A stretch of DNA of 64,000 nt. It comes from Nostoc carneum NIES-2107. Its GTDB lineage: Bacteria; Cyanobacteriota; Cyanobacteriia; Cyanobacteriales; Nostocaceae. Every line of letters begins with the position of its first letter. Positions within the stretch are counted from its first letter, which is position 1. The notes below the pieces were generated by a model. The model did not search any database and was not told the origin of the DNA. It saw only the letters and a list, made by a program, of their open reading frames with translations. The position numbers and the translations under genes were made by a program. The stretch covers positions 3,474,719 through 3,538,718 of the forward strand of contig AP018180.1 of the NCBI GenBank assembly GCA_002368155.1, written 5' to 3'. Shown one piece after another: positions 8,590-19,900 of this stretch.

Positions 8590-8720
8590 TAGGACTTACA
8601 CAATGCCGATCATGTCATTGCGGCCGAAAGGAAGTGTAGGGAAGCAATCCCAGGGTCAGGGGAGATTACTTACCTATCGCTCGTAATGACGGAGTTACGT
8701 TATTTTTGGGTAAGTCCTGA
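8590..8720. mobile_element. Element with TAGGACTTAC-type ends
   Basis: TAGGACTTACA at the left end and GGTAAGTCCTGA at the right end are inverted repeats enclosing about 110 bases (GTCATTGCGGCCGAAAGGAA... CGCTCGTAATGAC), themselves partly complementary. It has no coding capacity. An element with similar AGGACTTACGC/GCGTAAGTCTT ends but a different inside lies at 42563. Confidence 0.65.
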
Positions 8721-8756
8721 AATATAGCCAACTCATAAATAATTGATATAAGAATT

Positions 8757-10040
8757 TTATAGTTTATTTAATATTGAACTATAGAAAAGTGCGTTGAGCT
8801 TTTTAAATAGCAAGCTAGTTAGACAAATTGCAGTAAAATATATAAAGAAAGTGATGGCGATGTTTCCTCTAAAGAGAATGAAGTCAAAAGAATACATGAA
8901 CATACCGTGAAGCAGATACAATTCAAAAGCAATATCTCCAATCCAATTGAGAAACATAGAATAGGTGTTAAATTTAAGCATCAAAGATACAAGTAATAAT
9001 ATTGCAAAAGCTGAAAATATACCTGATAGATTTCTTGATATATGCCCAGCAAGATTATAATCATCAGCTAGATTTAAATAATTTAATCCCACGATGATAA
9101 TTGTTAATATTCCACATATACTTTCGATATAAATATTAGCTGAAACTTGTCTTTTGGCTAAGTATAATAGGAGCATTAGTGCAAGAATTATAAATAAGCA
9201 AACAGTTGCTAATGCTCCATGTTGATATGATATGTAGGCTAAAATTAAATCAATTATGGATAAGATGAATAAACCAATAATCATAGCCACTCCAACTATC
9301 AAAGGCTGACTGACAAATTTTTCAATTTTTGACGCAACAACTTGATAGTTAAGACCTAGCCAACAACCTAAAGGAAAACTAAAAGTATTTATTTTCCAAA
9401 ATTCTGGGATTTGGGGAACTAAAAGAATTGCTAGCGACACAAAACCTAAGAACAATATTTTTAATTGTGTTGATAATTTTAAGCGAAATATTAAATAAGT
9501 TATCCCATACCAAAAAAGAATAAATATAATGAACCACATATTTCTATCTATAGTGGTAACATTAAAAACAAGATTCGAGAATTCAGTCAATATGCTATTA
9601 GGATTATGTAAAACAAGCTTTCTTAAACCTACTTCTAATAACATGGCAAATAAAAAGGGTATATAAACTCTAACCAGCCTTCTATTAAAAAAGTTTTTCA
9701 GTCCTTTTTTTTGCAAAGATAAACATAGACCAAACCCAGAAAGAATTAAAAATAATGTTACGCCAATAAAACCAGTGTTCCTAAAAACCAATAAATCTGC
9801 AGGATTGCTAATACTATGAATACTCAAATGATGAATAATAATAACAATCATCGATAAACCTTTCATTTGATTAGTTTGCAAAATTGAAAGAGGTTTATCG
9901 TTTAAAGTTTTTCTAAAAGTATTGATAGTTAAAGCTGTAAAGACAGCAAATAACAGTCCATTCAAGCTTATAGGGTTATCAACTACAAGTTTTGTGATAT
10001 CGTGGTTCAAAAACCATGTAGTAGCTAAATTATGCTGCAT
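8757..10040 (-). CDS. Acyltransferase family 3 membrane protein
   Basis: A 427-residue multi-pass protein of the acyltransferase-3/OafA type, which O-acetylates surface sugars. The N-terminal part shows QTNQMKGLSMIVIIIHHLSIHS, in which the HH pair matches the family's catalytic histidine region, followed by NTGFIGVTLFLILSGFGLCLSL and NFFNRRLVRVYIPFLFAMLL (the conserved F-x-x-R-R segment). Roughly ten hydrophobic segments run to the C-terminus. The start is set at an internal ATG (MQHNLATTW); the longest frame would begin with a TTG at 10067 with no ribosome site. The codon use is more AT-rich than in neighbouring genes, which hints at a different history. Confidence 0.8.
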   Translation of the reverse strand: MQHNLATTWFLNHDITKLVVDNPISLNGLLFAVFTALTINTFRKTLNDKPLSILQTNQMKGLSMIVIIIHHLSIHSISNPADLLVFRNTGFIGVTLFLILSGFGLCLSLQKKGLKNFFNRRLVRVYIPFLFAMLLEVGLRKLVLHNPNSILTEFSNLVFNVTTIDRNMWFIIFILFWYGITYLIFRLKLSTQLKILFLGFVSLAILLVPQIPEFWKINTFSFPLGCWLGLNYQVVASKIEKFVSQPLIVGVAMIIGLFILSIIDLILAYISYQHGALATVCLFIILALMLLLYLAKRQVSANIYIESICGILTIIIVGLNYLNLADDYNLAGHISRNLSGIFSAFAILLLVSLMLKFNTYSMFLNWIGDIAFELYLLHGMFMYSFDFILFRGNIAITFFIYFTAICLTSLLFKKLNALFYSSILNKL

Positions 10041-10346
10041 GTTATTTTTAATAGCGAATAGTCTCAACTATCAGTAATGAATTAGTGTTAGATGCTTCTG
10101 ATAGCTATTCCCCTGAAAAATAACTGAGAGGATTTCTTACTCTTGGTCACAAGAAATCCCAGTATTAGCACGGTCGATAGGATAGTATCAAACTTTGAAT
10201 TAAACTTCTATACAAAAAACAGTGATTTATATAAAGAATTTATAAAGACAAGCTTCAGGCTAAGAAAAGGGTTTAGGAAGTTGAGCATTCATAAACCCTT
10301 AACGGAGAACATTACAGTGATGAAGATGTCATCTATACATTGCTCT

Positions 10347-11660
10347 TCACATTGCAAGCTTCCAGTTTGCTAAGTCAGCCAAAGAGCGATCGCGGTAACG
10401 TCCATAACGCTCTTGTTTATTCTTAATTTTTACACCCAATTCCGGGAAAATACCGAAGTTGGGCGGCATGGGTTGAAAGTGTTTAGGCGAAGCGGAACTG
10501 ATAAATTCAAACAGCGCACCCATCATGGTTGTGGGTGGTAGAGTCAAAGTCTCTTTGCCTAAAGCTAATCTGGCAGCATTAATTCCCGCCAAGCAGCCAC
10601 CTGCAGCGGCGGCGGTGTAGCCTTCAGTACCAATTAATTGCCCCGCCGCTAGTAAAGTAGGACGCTGTTTAAATTGCAGAGTGGGATACATCAATTGAGG
10701 TGCATTAATAAAAGTGTTGCGGTGCATCACTCCCAACCGCACAAATTCGGCATTTTCTAAACCAGGAATTAATTTAAATACTCGCTTTTGCTCACCCCAA
10801 CGCAGATTTGTTTGGAAGCCTACCATGTTCCAAAGTTGACCGGCTTTATCTTCTTGTCGCAACTGTACTACAGCGTAAGGGCGTTCTCCAGTGCGGCTAT
10901 CAGATAACCCAACTGGTTTGAGGGGGCCATAGCGCATCGTGTCTTCCCCCCGCAAAGCTTGTTCTTCGATGGGGAGACAGGCTTCAAAGAATTTCGCTGT
11001 TTCGCGTTCAAAATCCTTCAATTCCGTTTGTTCAGCTTTGCGAAGTTCTTCCCAAAAATGCAGATATTGCTCTTTATTCATGGGACAGTTGAGATAAGCC
11101 GCTTCGCCTTTGTCATAGCGAGAAGCCATAAAAGCAATATCGCGGTTAATTGATTCTCCTACAACAATGGGGCTAGCAGCATCAAAAAAGCTGAGGTATT
11201 CCATCCCCGTTAATCGACGGATATCTTCTGCTAAATCGGGACTAGTTAAGGGGCCAGTTGCCAAAACCACAATACCTTCAGGAATGGCAGAAACTTCACC
11301 CCGGCGAAATTCAATTAAAGGATGACGAGATAATGTTTCTGTTAAATCTTGGCTAAATTGTCCTCTATCTACAGCCAGCGCCCCACCTGCGGGAACAGAG
11401 TGTTCATCAGCTTTGGCGATGACAATGGAATTTAGCTGCCGCAATTCTTCATGTAATAATCCTGTAGCGCGATCGCTTGCCATTGCACCAAAGGAATTAC
11501 TACATACTAATTCTGCCACGTGTTCTGTATGGTGGGCAGGACTAAAGCGATTGGGACGCATTTCATGGAAAATCACCGGTACACCAGCCTGGGCAATTTG
11601 CCAAGCTGCTTCTGTCCCAGCTAGTCCACCTCCAATTACTTGTATCGGTTGTTTTTCCAT
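10347..11660 (-). CDS. trmFO: Methylenetetrahydrofolate--tRNA-(uracil-5-)-methyltransferase TrmFO
   Basis: 437 residues, the usual length. TrmFO makes 5-methyluridine at position 54 of tRNA, using methylene-tetrahydrofolate and FAD. The N-terminal FAD-binding motif is [20 protein letters not shown] with HEMRP after it. [11 protein letters not shown] contains the catalytic-type cysteine at about residue 53. Other family blocks are [56 protein letters not shown] and [22 protein letters not shown]. The gene is single, with a repeat-filled gap separating it from the channel gene upstream. Confidence 0.97.
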   Translation of the reverse strand: MEKQPIQVIGGGLAGTEAAWQIAQAGVPVIFHEMRPNRFSPAHHTEHVAELVCSNSFGAMASDRATGLLHEELRQLNSIVIAKADEHSVPAGGALAVDRGQFSQDLTETLSRHPLIEFRRGEVSAIPEGIVVLATGPLTSPDLAEDIRRLTGMEYLSFFDAASPIVVGESINRDIAFMASRYDKGEAAYLNCPMNKEQYLHFWEELRKAEQTELKDFERETAKFFEACLPIEEQALRGEDTMRYGPLKPVGLSDSRTGERPYAVVQLRQEDKAGQLWNMVGFQTNLRWGEQKRVFKLIPGLENAEFVRLGVMHRNTFINAPQLMYPTLQFKQRPTLLAAGQLIGTEGYTAAAAGGCLAGINAARLALGKETLTLPPTTMMGALFEFISSASPKHFQPMPPNFGIFPELGVKIKNKQERYGRYRDRSLADLANWKLAM

Positions 11661-11673
11661 AGTTTGATTATAA

Positions 11674-11807
11674 GGGGATTGGGGATTGGGGATTGGGGAC
11701 TGGGGACTGGGAATTGGGGACTGGGGATGAGGGAGCAGAGGAAGCAGGGGTGCAGGGGAGAATAGCCATTACTCATTACTCATTACTCATTACTCATTAC
11801 TCATTAC
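11674..11807. repeat. Heptanucleotide repeats between trmFO and the MscS gene
   Basis: GGGGATT/GGGGACT units run from 11674 to about 11728, a GAGGGAGCAGAGGAAGCAGGGG stretch separates, and about five CATTACT units fill 11767-11807. The identical 7-base units with no spacers rule out a CRISPR array. Confidence 0.9.
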
Positions 11808-11833
11808 CCCATGCCCAATGCCCCATTCCCTAA

Positions 11834-13450
11834 TTAATTAGCTTTACCATTCTCTTGGAGTTGCTGCAATTGCACATCATTGATCCAAATTGCCTGTTGG
11901 GGAACAGGAATAAAAATTCCGGCTTGGTCGAAGGCGATTTTGAGACGGCGGCGGTATTCTCGCGCCACATCCCATTGTTTCAGGGGTTGGGTTTTAATCC
12001 ACACACGAATAATTAAACCGCGATCGCCAAAGTTATCAACTCCTAAAACTTTTGGTGTTTCTACTATCTGGTGTTTCCATATTGGATCTTCATCCATCTC
12101 TAAGGCAACAGTAGTAATTAATTTCAAAGCTTCGTCAACATCAGCTTGATAGTCTACGGGAATGGTTAAATCTGCCCTAGACCAACGGCTAGAAAGATTG
12201 GCAACAATTTTAATTTCACTGTTGGGAATGGTGATTAAGCGTCCTTCGGAGTCACGAACTTGGGTCATCCGCAAATTTAAATTCTCTACTAAGCCTCCTA
12301 CAGTACCGACGTTAATCACATCGCCTAAGGCGTACTGGTCTTCTAAAATAATCAAAAATCCGTTAATCGCATCTTTGATCAGGTTTTGCGACGCTAGGGA
12401 AACGGCAACACCTACTAAACTCGCACCAGCTAATAAGGGTAGGATATCTATCCCCAAAGCAATTAATCCTAACAAAAAGCCAACCGCTACACAGGTAATT
12501 GTGGCAATACTTTTAGTTACACCTGAAAAGGTAGAAACCCGTAGCTGTAACCTTTCAGAAGTTTCTGAGGCGAATAAAGCACCACTGCTGATGAGAGTGG
12601 AGGTAAAACGGTCAATCAGCGCATAACTAAAACGTATTGCTACGTAAGTACCTAATGCTACAATCACCAATCTCACAGGAATTTGAGCAGCTGAGAGAAT
12701 TCCTAATTGCAGGACTCTGGTGTAGGGAAATAAACCCAAAATCATGAATGTACCACCACCCCAAATTCCAGCTTGAGTTAGCTGAAATAGGCGTTTTTTA
12801 ACTTCGTGTAAATGCCGATGTTGCTGTTGATTTAGTTGTGTGGTGATTGGTTGGGTTTGGCGAGAATTCGGGAGGGTAGGCTGTTTGACATCATGTTGAG
12901 ACCGACGTTGCCAACGATATACACCCCAACTAGCAGCCATCATTGCTAAGGCGATCGCAGCTGCTATTTTCCCTTGGTCAATTAAAAATTGCGTGTTCCG
13001 TTCTTGTTTTGCCCTTTGTAAGGCTTCTTGTAATGTATCTACTATTTGATTGGCTGAAAGAGTGGCATCTTCCTCACGCAGTCTCGCGTCTTCGGAAGTC
13101 ACGGTCATCAGGTATTGACCGTTGATAGTAATTACAGGTGCTTCGTTAACTTTTTCTACCTGAACATTGACTGATTGTGCAGCTGAACGCAGGTAATTTT
13201 GGCTAATTTCATCCAAGTTTTGTTGAATATTTTGCGATCGCTCTGGAAAATTTGTTCTAGTTGCTGCTATTTGGAACAACCTGCGACCGTCTAAATAGAT
13301 CCAGCCTGTGACAATTCTATTATCTGAATCTTTACTTACACTACTAGGAGTTGGCAAGCTAGGTAAAAAGGGAATTTGGGCTGTAGCTTTGGGTACAGAG
13401 ACAACAGCGATCGCCATTGAACTCATTAGCGCCAAAAATTGAAAGCGCAC
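11834..13450 (-). CDS. Mechanosensitive channel MscS-family protein with signal peptide
   Basis: 538 residues from a GTG start that has an excellent AAGGAGG seven bases upstream; the longer frame starts with TTG at 13483 and contains that ribosome site. From the GTG, the N-terminus is an excellent signal peptide (MRFQFLALMSSMAIAVVSVPKATA). A polar periplasmic domain (about 27-150) is followed by membrane segments near residues 138-155, 205-225, 235-260 and 300-340. The MscS core is GVAVSLASQNLIKDAINGFL, then EDQYALGDVINVGTVGGLVE and the beta-domain with LITIPNSEI. The family gates under membrane tension; several cyanobacterial relatives also contain regulatory N-terminal domains. It is not in an operon. 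Confidence 0.9.
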   Translation of the reverse strand: MRFQFLALMSSMAIAVVSVPKATAQIPFLPSLPTPSSVSKDSDNRIVTGWIYLDGRRLFQIAATRTNFPERSQNIQQNLDEISQNYLRSAAQSVNVQVEKVNEAPVITINGQYLMTVTSEDARLREEDATLSANQIVDTLQEALQRAKQERNTQFLIDQGKIAAAIALAMMAASWGVYRWQRRSQHDVKQPTLPNSRQTQPITTQLNQQQHRHLHEVKKRLFQLTQAGIWGGGTFMILGLFPYTRVLQLGILSAAQIPVRLVIVALGTYVAIRFSYALIDRFTSTLISSGALFASETSERLQLRVSTFSGVTKSIATITCVAVGFLLGLIALGIDILPLLAGASLVGVAVSLASQNLIKDAINGFLIILEDQYALGDVINVGTVGGLVENLNLRMTQVRDSEGRLITIPNSEIKIVANLSSRWSRADLTIPVDYQADVDEALKLITTVALEMDEDPIWKHQIVETPKVLGVDNFGDRGLIIRVWIKTQPLKQWDVAREYRRRLKIAFDQAGIFIPVPQQAIWINDVQLQQLQENGKAN

Positions 13451-13671
13451 TCCAACACCTCCTTGCTTAACATCTTTTATCAAATACCTGCCCAGCTATC
13501 CTCCACAATAAATTTAAGTAAATGTACCTATCTAAAGTCCAATTTGTCCTTTTCGGTGGATGTGTTTAATTTTATTGCTTATCTATCTTTAGGCAGATGA
13601 CATAGTACTTTGTTTGTTGTGAGCAATAACTACAGGAATTTTTGATATTACTCTGATCAAGGATAAATGAA

Positions 13672-13806
13672 ATTTGGGCATTGGGCATTGGGCATTGGGC
13701 ATTTGTCAATTGGTAATTAGTAATTGGTAATGGGAATTTCTCCCTCATATTCCTCATGTCCCCAGTCCCCAATCCCCAATCCCTAATCCCCAGTCCCCAA
13801 TCCCCT
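13672..13806. repeat. Simple repeats upstream of ahcY
   Basis: GGGCATT units (13676-13702), an AATTGGTAATTAGTAATTGG stretch, and CCCCAGT/CCCCAAT units (13755-13806). The remaining gap (13807-13961) contains the ahcY leader with AGAGGA before the start; a short GTACG/CGTAC hairpin ahead of a T-run at about 13915-13939 could be an attenuator but is weak. Confidence 0.8.
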
Positions 13807-13949
13807 CCTTGTTGACATTCCCCCCGATGAAAAGTCAAGCTAGTTTAAAGAGCCATTGACTTGGTTTGGAGATTACAGCCAAAAATGGCAAGTCGTGGAA
13901 TAATCTAGTACAGTACGTAAGAGATTGCGTACCTTTTTTGACTTTTTAG

Positions 13950-15239
<1,290 letters not shown>

Positions 15240-15286
15240 AGCACACCCTAAAATTTAAGGGTAATTAGCATAACTTAGGTTTTTTG

Positions 15287-15315
15287 TGGGATGGGCAATT
15301 GCCTATCCCATTTTT
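15287..15315 (+). terminator. Rho-independent terminator of ahcY
   Basis: TGGGATGGGCAA pairs with TTGCCTATCCCA over 12 positions with one G-U wobble, directly followed by TTTTT. It begins 47 bases after the ahcY stop. Confidence 0.85.
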
Positions 15316-15374
15316 ACGAGATATGAAGCGCCAAAATTCTTAATAGAGAAATTGCGATCGCGCAGATACTATCT

Positions 15375-15523
15375 AATACTTGTCGGTTAAGGGCAAAAGG
15401 GGAAGGGGAAAAGGAACAAGAAAAAACCTTTCACCCTTACCCTTTCTCCTGCGGAGACGCTATGCGAACACCTTTTCCCCAAACTAAATTCCGAGTTGAA
15501 AATCCTTAACCGAGCAGTATTGA
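15375..15523. mobile_element. TIR element, family B copy 2
   Basis: Same ends as the element at 8460 (AATACTTGTCGGTTAAG and the complement of TCAATACTGCTCGGTTAAG) and the same purine-rich left arm. The hairpin tip GGAACAAGAAAAAACC is the reverse complement of the tip in copy 1. The right arm carries an extra CTCCTGCGGAGACGCTATGC-type insert, itself a common dispersed repeat related to the one at 39323. Confidence 0.75.
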
Positions 15524-15718
15524 GATACCATCAACTCAAATGCGTTGGCCTAGCCTGCCGCAGGCATCGCGGCTGCAACTTGACAAAAAAGCTGATAAAT
15601 TTATGATTTTACGAAGATGCAGCTAACGCATATTCAATATTTCAAGTCAAAATCATAGAAGAGAGTTAGCATTGCAGGTCACTACCATTAGCTACTGGCA
15701 ACAAATATTAAAGTAATC

Positions 15719-16057
15719 ATGACCAAACCTATTTCTGATAATTTTGATGAATCGCACCACCAGCCTGAACCACCAGAACAGTTTTTTCCTGCTCAACATC
15801 TCAAAGTCTACCAAACAAGCCCTACAGAGCAGCTATTAATTTGCGAATGTCAGAAATGCCAAGCACCACTATCTATTGAAGTGGTTTTTATGACACCCCA
15901 AAACTCAAAGCCTCGTCCCAAAGGTAAAACCGACAGCAAACCAGATAATAGAGCGCAATGTCCTAATTGTGGACAAATTCCCATTTATCTAGAGAGTTGT
16001 ATTGTTAAATCAGTCAATCAATTACCAACTTCACCTTGGCAAAACAGCGAAAGTTAG
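15719..16057 (+). CDS. Small Cys-rich protein, function unknown
   Basis: 112 residues, hydrophilic, not recognised as a named family. It has two cysteine clusters, CECQKC at about residues 42-47 and CPNCG at about 81-85, spaced as in a zinc ribbon; a metal-binding role is likely but not shown. Between them lies a proline- and lysine-rich, probably disordered stretch (PQNSKPRPKGKTDSKPDNRAQ). No signal peptide or membrane segment is visible, so it should be cytoplasmic. The ATG has no strong ribosome site. It stands alone, 196 bases after a mobile element, and the following gene is convergent. Confidence 0.7.
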   Translation: MTKPISDNFDESHHQPEPPEQFFPAQHLKVYQTSPTEQLLICECQKCQAPLSIEVVFMTPQNSKPRPKGKTDSKPDNRAQCPNCGQIPIYLESCIVKSVNQLPTSPWQNSES

Positions 16058-16140
16058 ATGTCAGCAATGAAAGATGTCCTATGAATGAGTCAAAAATCAA
16101 AACTTTTTGCATAAATCAGTTTTCATGCTGTAACTAAATG

Positions 16141-16674
16141 TTAATCATCATCATCATGTTCCTCAGTGGTGATTAACTCCTGATTGCCCTTTTTATTTTG
16201 ACTACCCAGGCTAACGAAGGAGCGATTGAGCTTTTTAACTCCACTCAGCGTAATCAGCGTTAGCAACCCTCCTAATAATCCCATTTGCCACAAACCACAG
16301 CCAATTGCTGCACCTAATCCTGCTGAAGTCCAAACACAGGCGGCTGTGGTTAAGCCTCGAACTTTTGGCACATGAGATTTTCTAGGAGATTCTTGCAGAA
16401 TTAATCCAGCACCCAGAAACCCTACACCTGTGGCTACACCCTGAATTGTACGACTTAAGGCATTGGTAGCTGCATAAGGACTGTCACCTTCAGCTTGTAA
16501 CGGGATCATCACGAATAATGCTGCACCCATACTTACCAACATAAAAGTTCTCATGCCAGCCGGTCTACCTCCTTGCTGACGGTTAAAGCCTATCAAGCAG
16601 CCTACTAGAAGCGCCATCGCCAGTCTAAATGCTATGTGTGGCCAATCATTGGCAGTAATAAACATTGATCCCAT
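16141..16674 (-). CDS. MgtC/SapB family membrane protein
   Basis: 177 residues from an ATG with AGGAG eight bases upstream; a longer version would begin with TTG at 16731. The MgtC core is visible: RLAMALLVGCLIGFNRQQGGRPAGMRTFMLVSMGAALFVM, then GVATGVGFLGAGLILQE and VRGLTTAACVWTSAGLGAAIGCG. Four to five membrane segments are evident. The C-terminus is acidic (EEHDDDD). MgtC proteins are linked to Mg limitation and, in pathogens, to inhibition of the F-type ATP synthase; the role in cyanobacteria is unsettled. The family's extra C-terminal soluble domain is absent here. Confidence 0.9.
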   Translation of the reverse strand: MGSMFITANDWPHIAFRLAMALLVGCLIGFNRQQGGRPAGMRTFMLVSMGAALFVMIPLQAEGDSPYAATNALSRTIQGVATGVGFLGAGLILQESPRKSHVPKVRGLTTAACVWTSAGLGAAIGCGLWQMGLLGGLLTLITLSGVKKLNRSFVSLGSQNKKGNQELITTEEHDDDD

Positions 16675-16818
16675 TGATCTATCACTCCTAACAATAGAAG
16701 GGAATTTTGTGCCTCTTATCAGTAGGCTCAAGGCTCAACAAAGTTTTCCGTAAAACTTGAGTTTTTAAATTGTAATTAGTTTAACAACATAAAATCAATA
16801 AAGTTACCGTATTTACAT

Positions 16819-16832
16819 AAATGGGTAACACA
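16819..16832 (+). promoter_or_regulatory. Shared upstream 14-mer, site 1
   Basis: AAATGGGTAACACA lies 82 bases before the start of the HstK-type kinase gene. The identical 14 bases lie 64 bases before the next gene, the CHASE2 cyclase (22567). A common operator or promoter element is an inference from position only. Confidence 0.35.
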
Positions 16833-16913
16833 GGCTTGCTCGAAAATAGTTCTCAAGAAGAATTGACAACTCAACGCTGGGAACACTAAAGATAGTCTCA
16901 AGAATTTAGTGGT

Positions 16914-19900
16914 ATGTTGAATATTCCCGGGTACAAAATCAGTGAAGAACTCTACAACGGCTCTAGAACTCTGGTATATCGAGGATATCGAGAGATTGAC
17001 TCACTGAAAGTAGTGATGAAACTTCTGAAAAATTCTTATCCTAGCTTTAGCGAACTCTTATTATTTCGCAACCAGTACATAATTACGAAAAATCTCAACT
17101 CACCTTTGATTGTCCAAGCCTACAGCTTGGAAACTTACCAGAATGGCTATGTATTGGTGATGGAAGATTTTGGCGGGATTTCTCTGAAGCAATGGGGATT
17201 ACAGCAAACCCAACAATCTTTACAGCAGTTTTTAATTTTAGCGATCGCACTCTGCGATATCTTAGATGTACTCTACCATGAAGGCATTATTCATAAAGAT
17301 ATTAAACCCAGCAATATATTAATTAATCCTGACACCAAACAAGTTAAATTAATTGACTTTAGTATTGCATCTTTATTACCGCGAGAAACCCAAACTTTAG
17401 TGAATCCTAAAGTATTAGAAGGAACACTAGCTTATATTTCTCCTGAACAAACAGGGAGAATGAATCGGGGAATTGATTATCGCACAGATTTTTATTCCTT
17501 GGGTGTAACCTTCTATGAATTACTCACAGGAGAGTTACCTTTTTTATCAACTGATCCCATGACAATGGTGCATTCTCATATTGCGAAAACTCCGCAGCAA
17601 TTAGGGAATAGAGAGGAAATACCGCCAGTAATTTCTGATATTGTGATGAAGCTGTTGGCAAAAAATGCCGAAGACCGCTATCAAAGTGCCTTGGGATTGA
17701 AACATGATTTGGAATATTGTTTAGAGCAATTACAAGCAACTGGTAAGATTACAAGCTTTGAAATTGCCAGTAGAGATGTGTGCGATCGCTTCATTATTCC
17801 TGATAAATTATATGGGCGAGAAGCTGAGGTATCAACCTTGCTGCAAGCATTTGAGCGAGTTAGCCAAGGTGCAACAGAAATGATGCTCGTTGCCGGATTT
17901 TCTGGAATTGGAAAAACTGCTGTCATCAATGAAGTGCATAAACCGATTGTGCGCCAACGCGGTTATTTTATTAAAGGTAAATATGACCAATTCCAACGTA
18001 ATATTCCTTTTTCGGCATTTGTGCAAGCATTCCGAGATTTAATGGGGCAATTATTAACAGAAAGTGATGCCCAAATTCACCAATGGAAAAGCAAGATATT
18101 AGACGCAGTTGGCGAAAATGGACAGGTAATTATTGATGTTATTCCCGAACTAGAAAGTATTATTGGTAAACAACCACCAGCAGTAGCATTATCAGGAACA
18201 GCGGCAGAAAATCGCTTTAATTTATTATTTCAGACATTTACGCAAGTCTTTACCACTAGAGAACATCCTTTAGTGATATTTTTAGATGATTTGCAATGGG
18301 CAGATTCGGCATCACTAAAATTAATGCAGCTATTAATGGCTGATACTAAATATCTTTTATTAATTGGTGCTTACCGGGATAATGAAGTTACTCTTGCACA
18401 TCCATTAATGTTGACTTTGAGTGATATTGAAAAAACCTCAGCAACAATTAATACCATTACTTTAACAGCCTTGAGCCAATTAGAAGTAAATCAGTTAGTT
18501 GCTGATACACTCAAATGTTCAGAAGGTTTAACATGGAATATTTCTGTATTAATTTATCAAAAAACGCAAGGTAACCCATTTTTTGTTACACAGTTTCTCA
18601 AAGCATTATATCAAGAAGCCGTTATTAAATTTGACTTTGAAAGTGGTAGTTGGCAATGTGATATTGCTCAGGTAACAACGCAAGCCGTGACAGATGATGT
18701 TGTAGCATTTATGAGTTTTCAACTGCGAAAACTCACTTTATCAACTCAACAGATGTTGGAATTAGCGGCTTGTATTGGTAACTCTTTTGATTTAGCCACT
18801 TTGGCCATTGTGTCACAGCAATCACAACTTGAAGCTGCTTCTGCTTTGTGGCAAGCATTACAAGAAGGGCTAATTTTACCAATTAGTGATATTTATAAAT
18901 TTTATGTCGGCCAAGAAGAGGAAAATATCACTGATGAAAATCCTCAATTTGTGACCTATAAATTTCTGCATGACCGCGTTCAGCAAGCAGCATATTCGCT
19001 AATTCCCGATGAGGAAAAGCAAGCAACACATCTCAAAATTGGTAGACTGTTGCTGCAAGATAGTTCAAAGGAGCAAACAGAAGAAAGGATTTTTGAAATT
19101 GTAGGTCAACTGAATTTAGGACAAAGTTTAATTACCGACACAACAGAAAAACTTTTGCTGGCAGAATGTAACCTCAAAGCCAGTCAAAAAGCGCTCGTTG
19201 CTACTGCCTATACGAGTGCTTTTGACTATGCCACTAGGGGATTAGCATTATTAGGTGAATCTGCATGGGATAAGCATTATTTGCTCACATTGCAGCTGCA
19301 CAACTTAGCGGCGGAAGCTGCTTATTTGTCAGGCAATATTGATATTATGGAGCAGTATGCCCAGGAAATTCAGCAACAGGCTAAAAGTCTGACTGATACT
19401 ATTAAGATTGCCGAAATCAAACTAGAAGCTTACACCAATCAAGGTCAATTTATTTTTGCCATTGAAATGGCATTGGATTTACTTAGCAAGTTAGGAATTA
19501 AACTTCCACAACAGCCTTTACCAGAAGAGATACCAGCAGCTTTTGAAGCGATCGCCAAGCAACTAAATGGGCGATCGCCTTCTGAGTTACTGCATCTACC
19601 AGAAATGACCGATCCCACTGTCTTGGCAGCTATGCGGATTTTAGTCAAGGTTGGCGTTGCCTCCTACACCTGCAATCCGGTATTGTTTCCGCTGGTAGCT
19701 TTGAAACAAGTGGAATTATCACTTCAGTATGGCAATGCCAACACTTCTGTGATTGGTTATGTCTATTATGGGCTGTTGCTATGTGCCTTATTAGAAGACT
19801 TCTCTACAGGTTATGAATTTGGGGAATTAGCGCTGCAACTGTGCGAAAAATTAAATGAAAAAGAGTTTTACGGACGCACTTTAGTTCTCGTCCATTTCTA

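Noticed and set aside
10143-10373. 76-codon plus-strand frame before trmFO
   Set aside because: TTG start, no ribosome site, no family features, and its end overlaps the trmFO 3' end.
11767-11807. Short direct repeats that might be a CRISPR or iteron set
   Set aside because: Identical 7-mers with no spacers, one of many such tracts in the window.
13572-13838. 88-codon minus-strand frame
   Set aside because: It translates simple repeats ([11 protein letters not shown] type), so it is not a gene.
13911-13945. SAH or SAM riboswitch before ahcY
   Set aside because: Only a five-pair hairpin is seen; no conserved core could be recognised.
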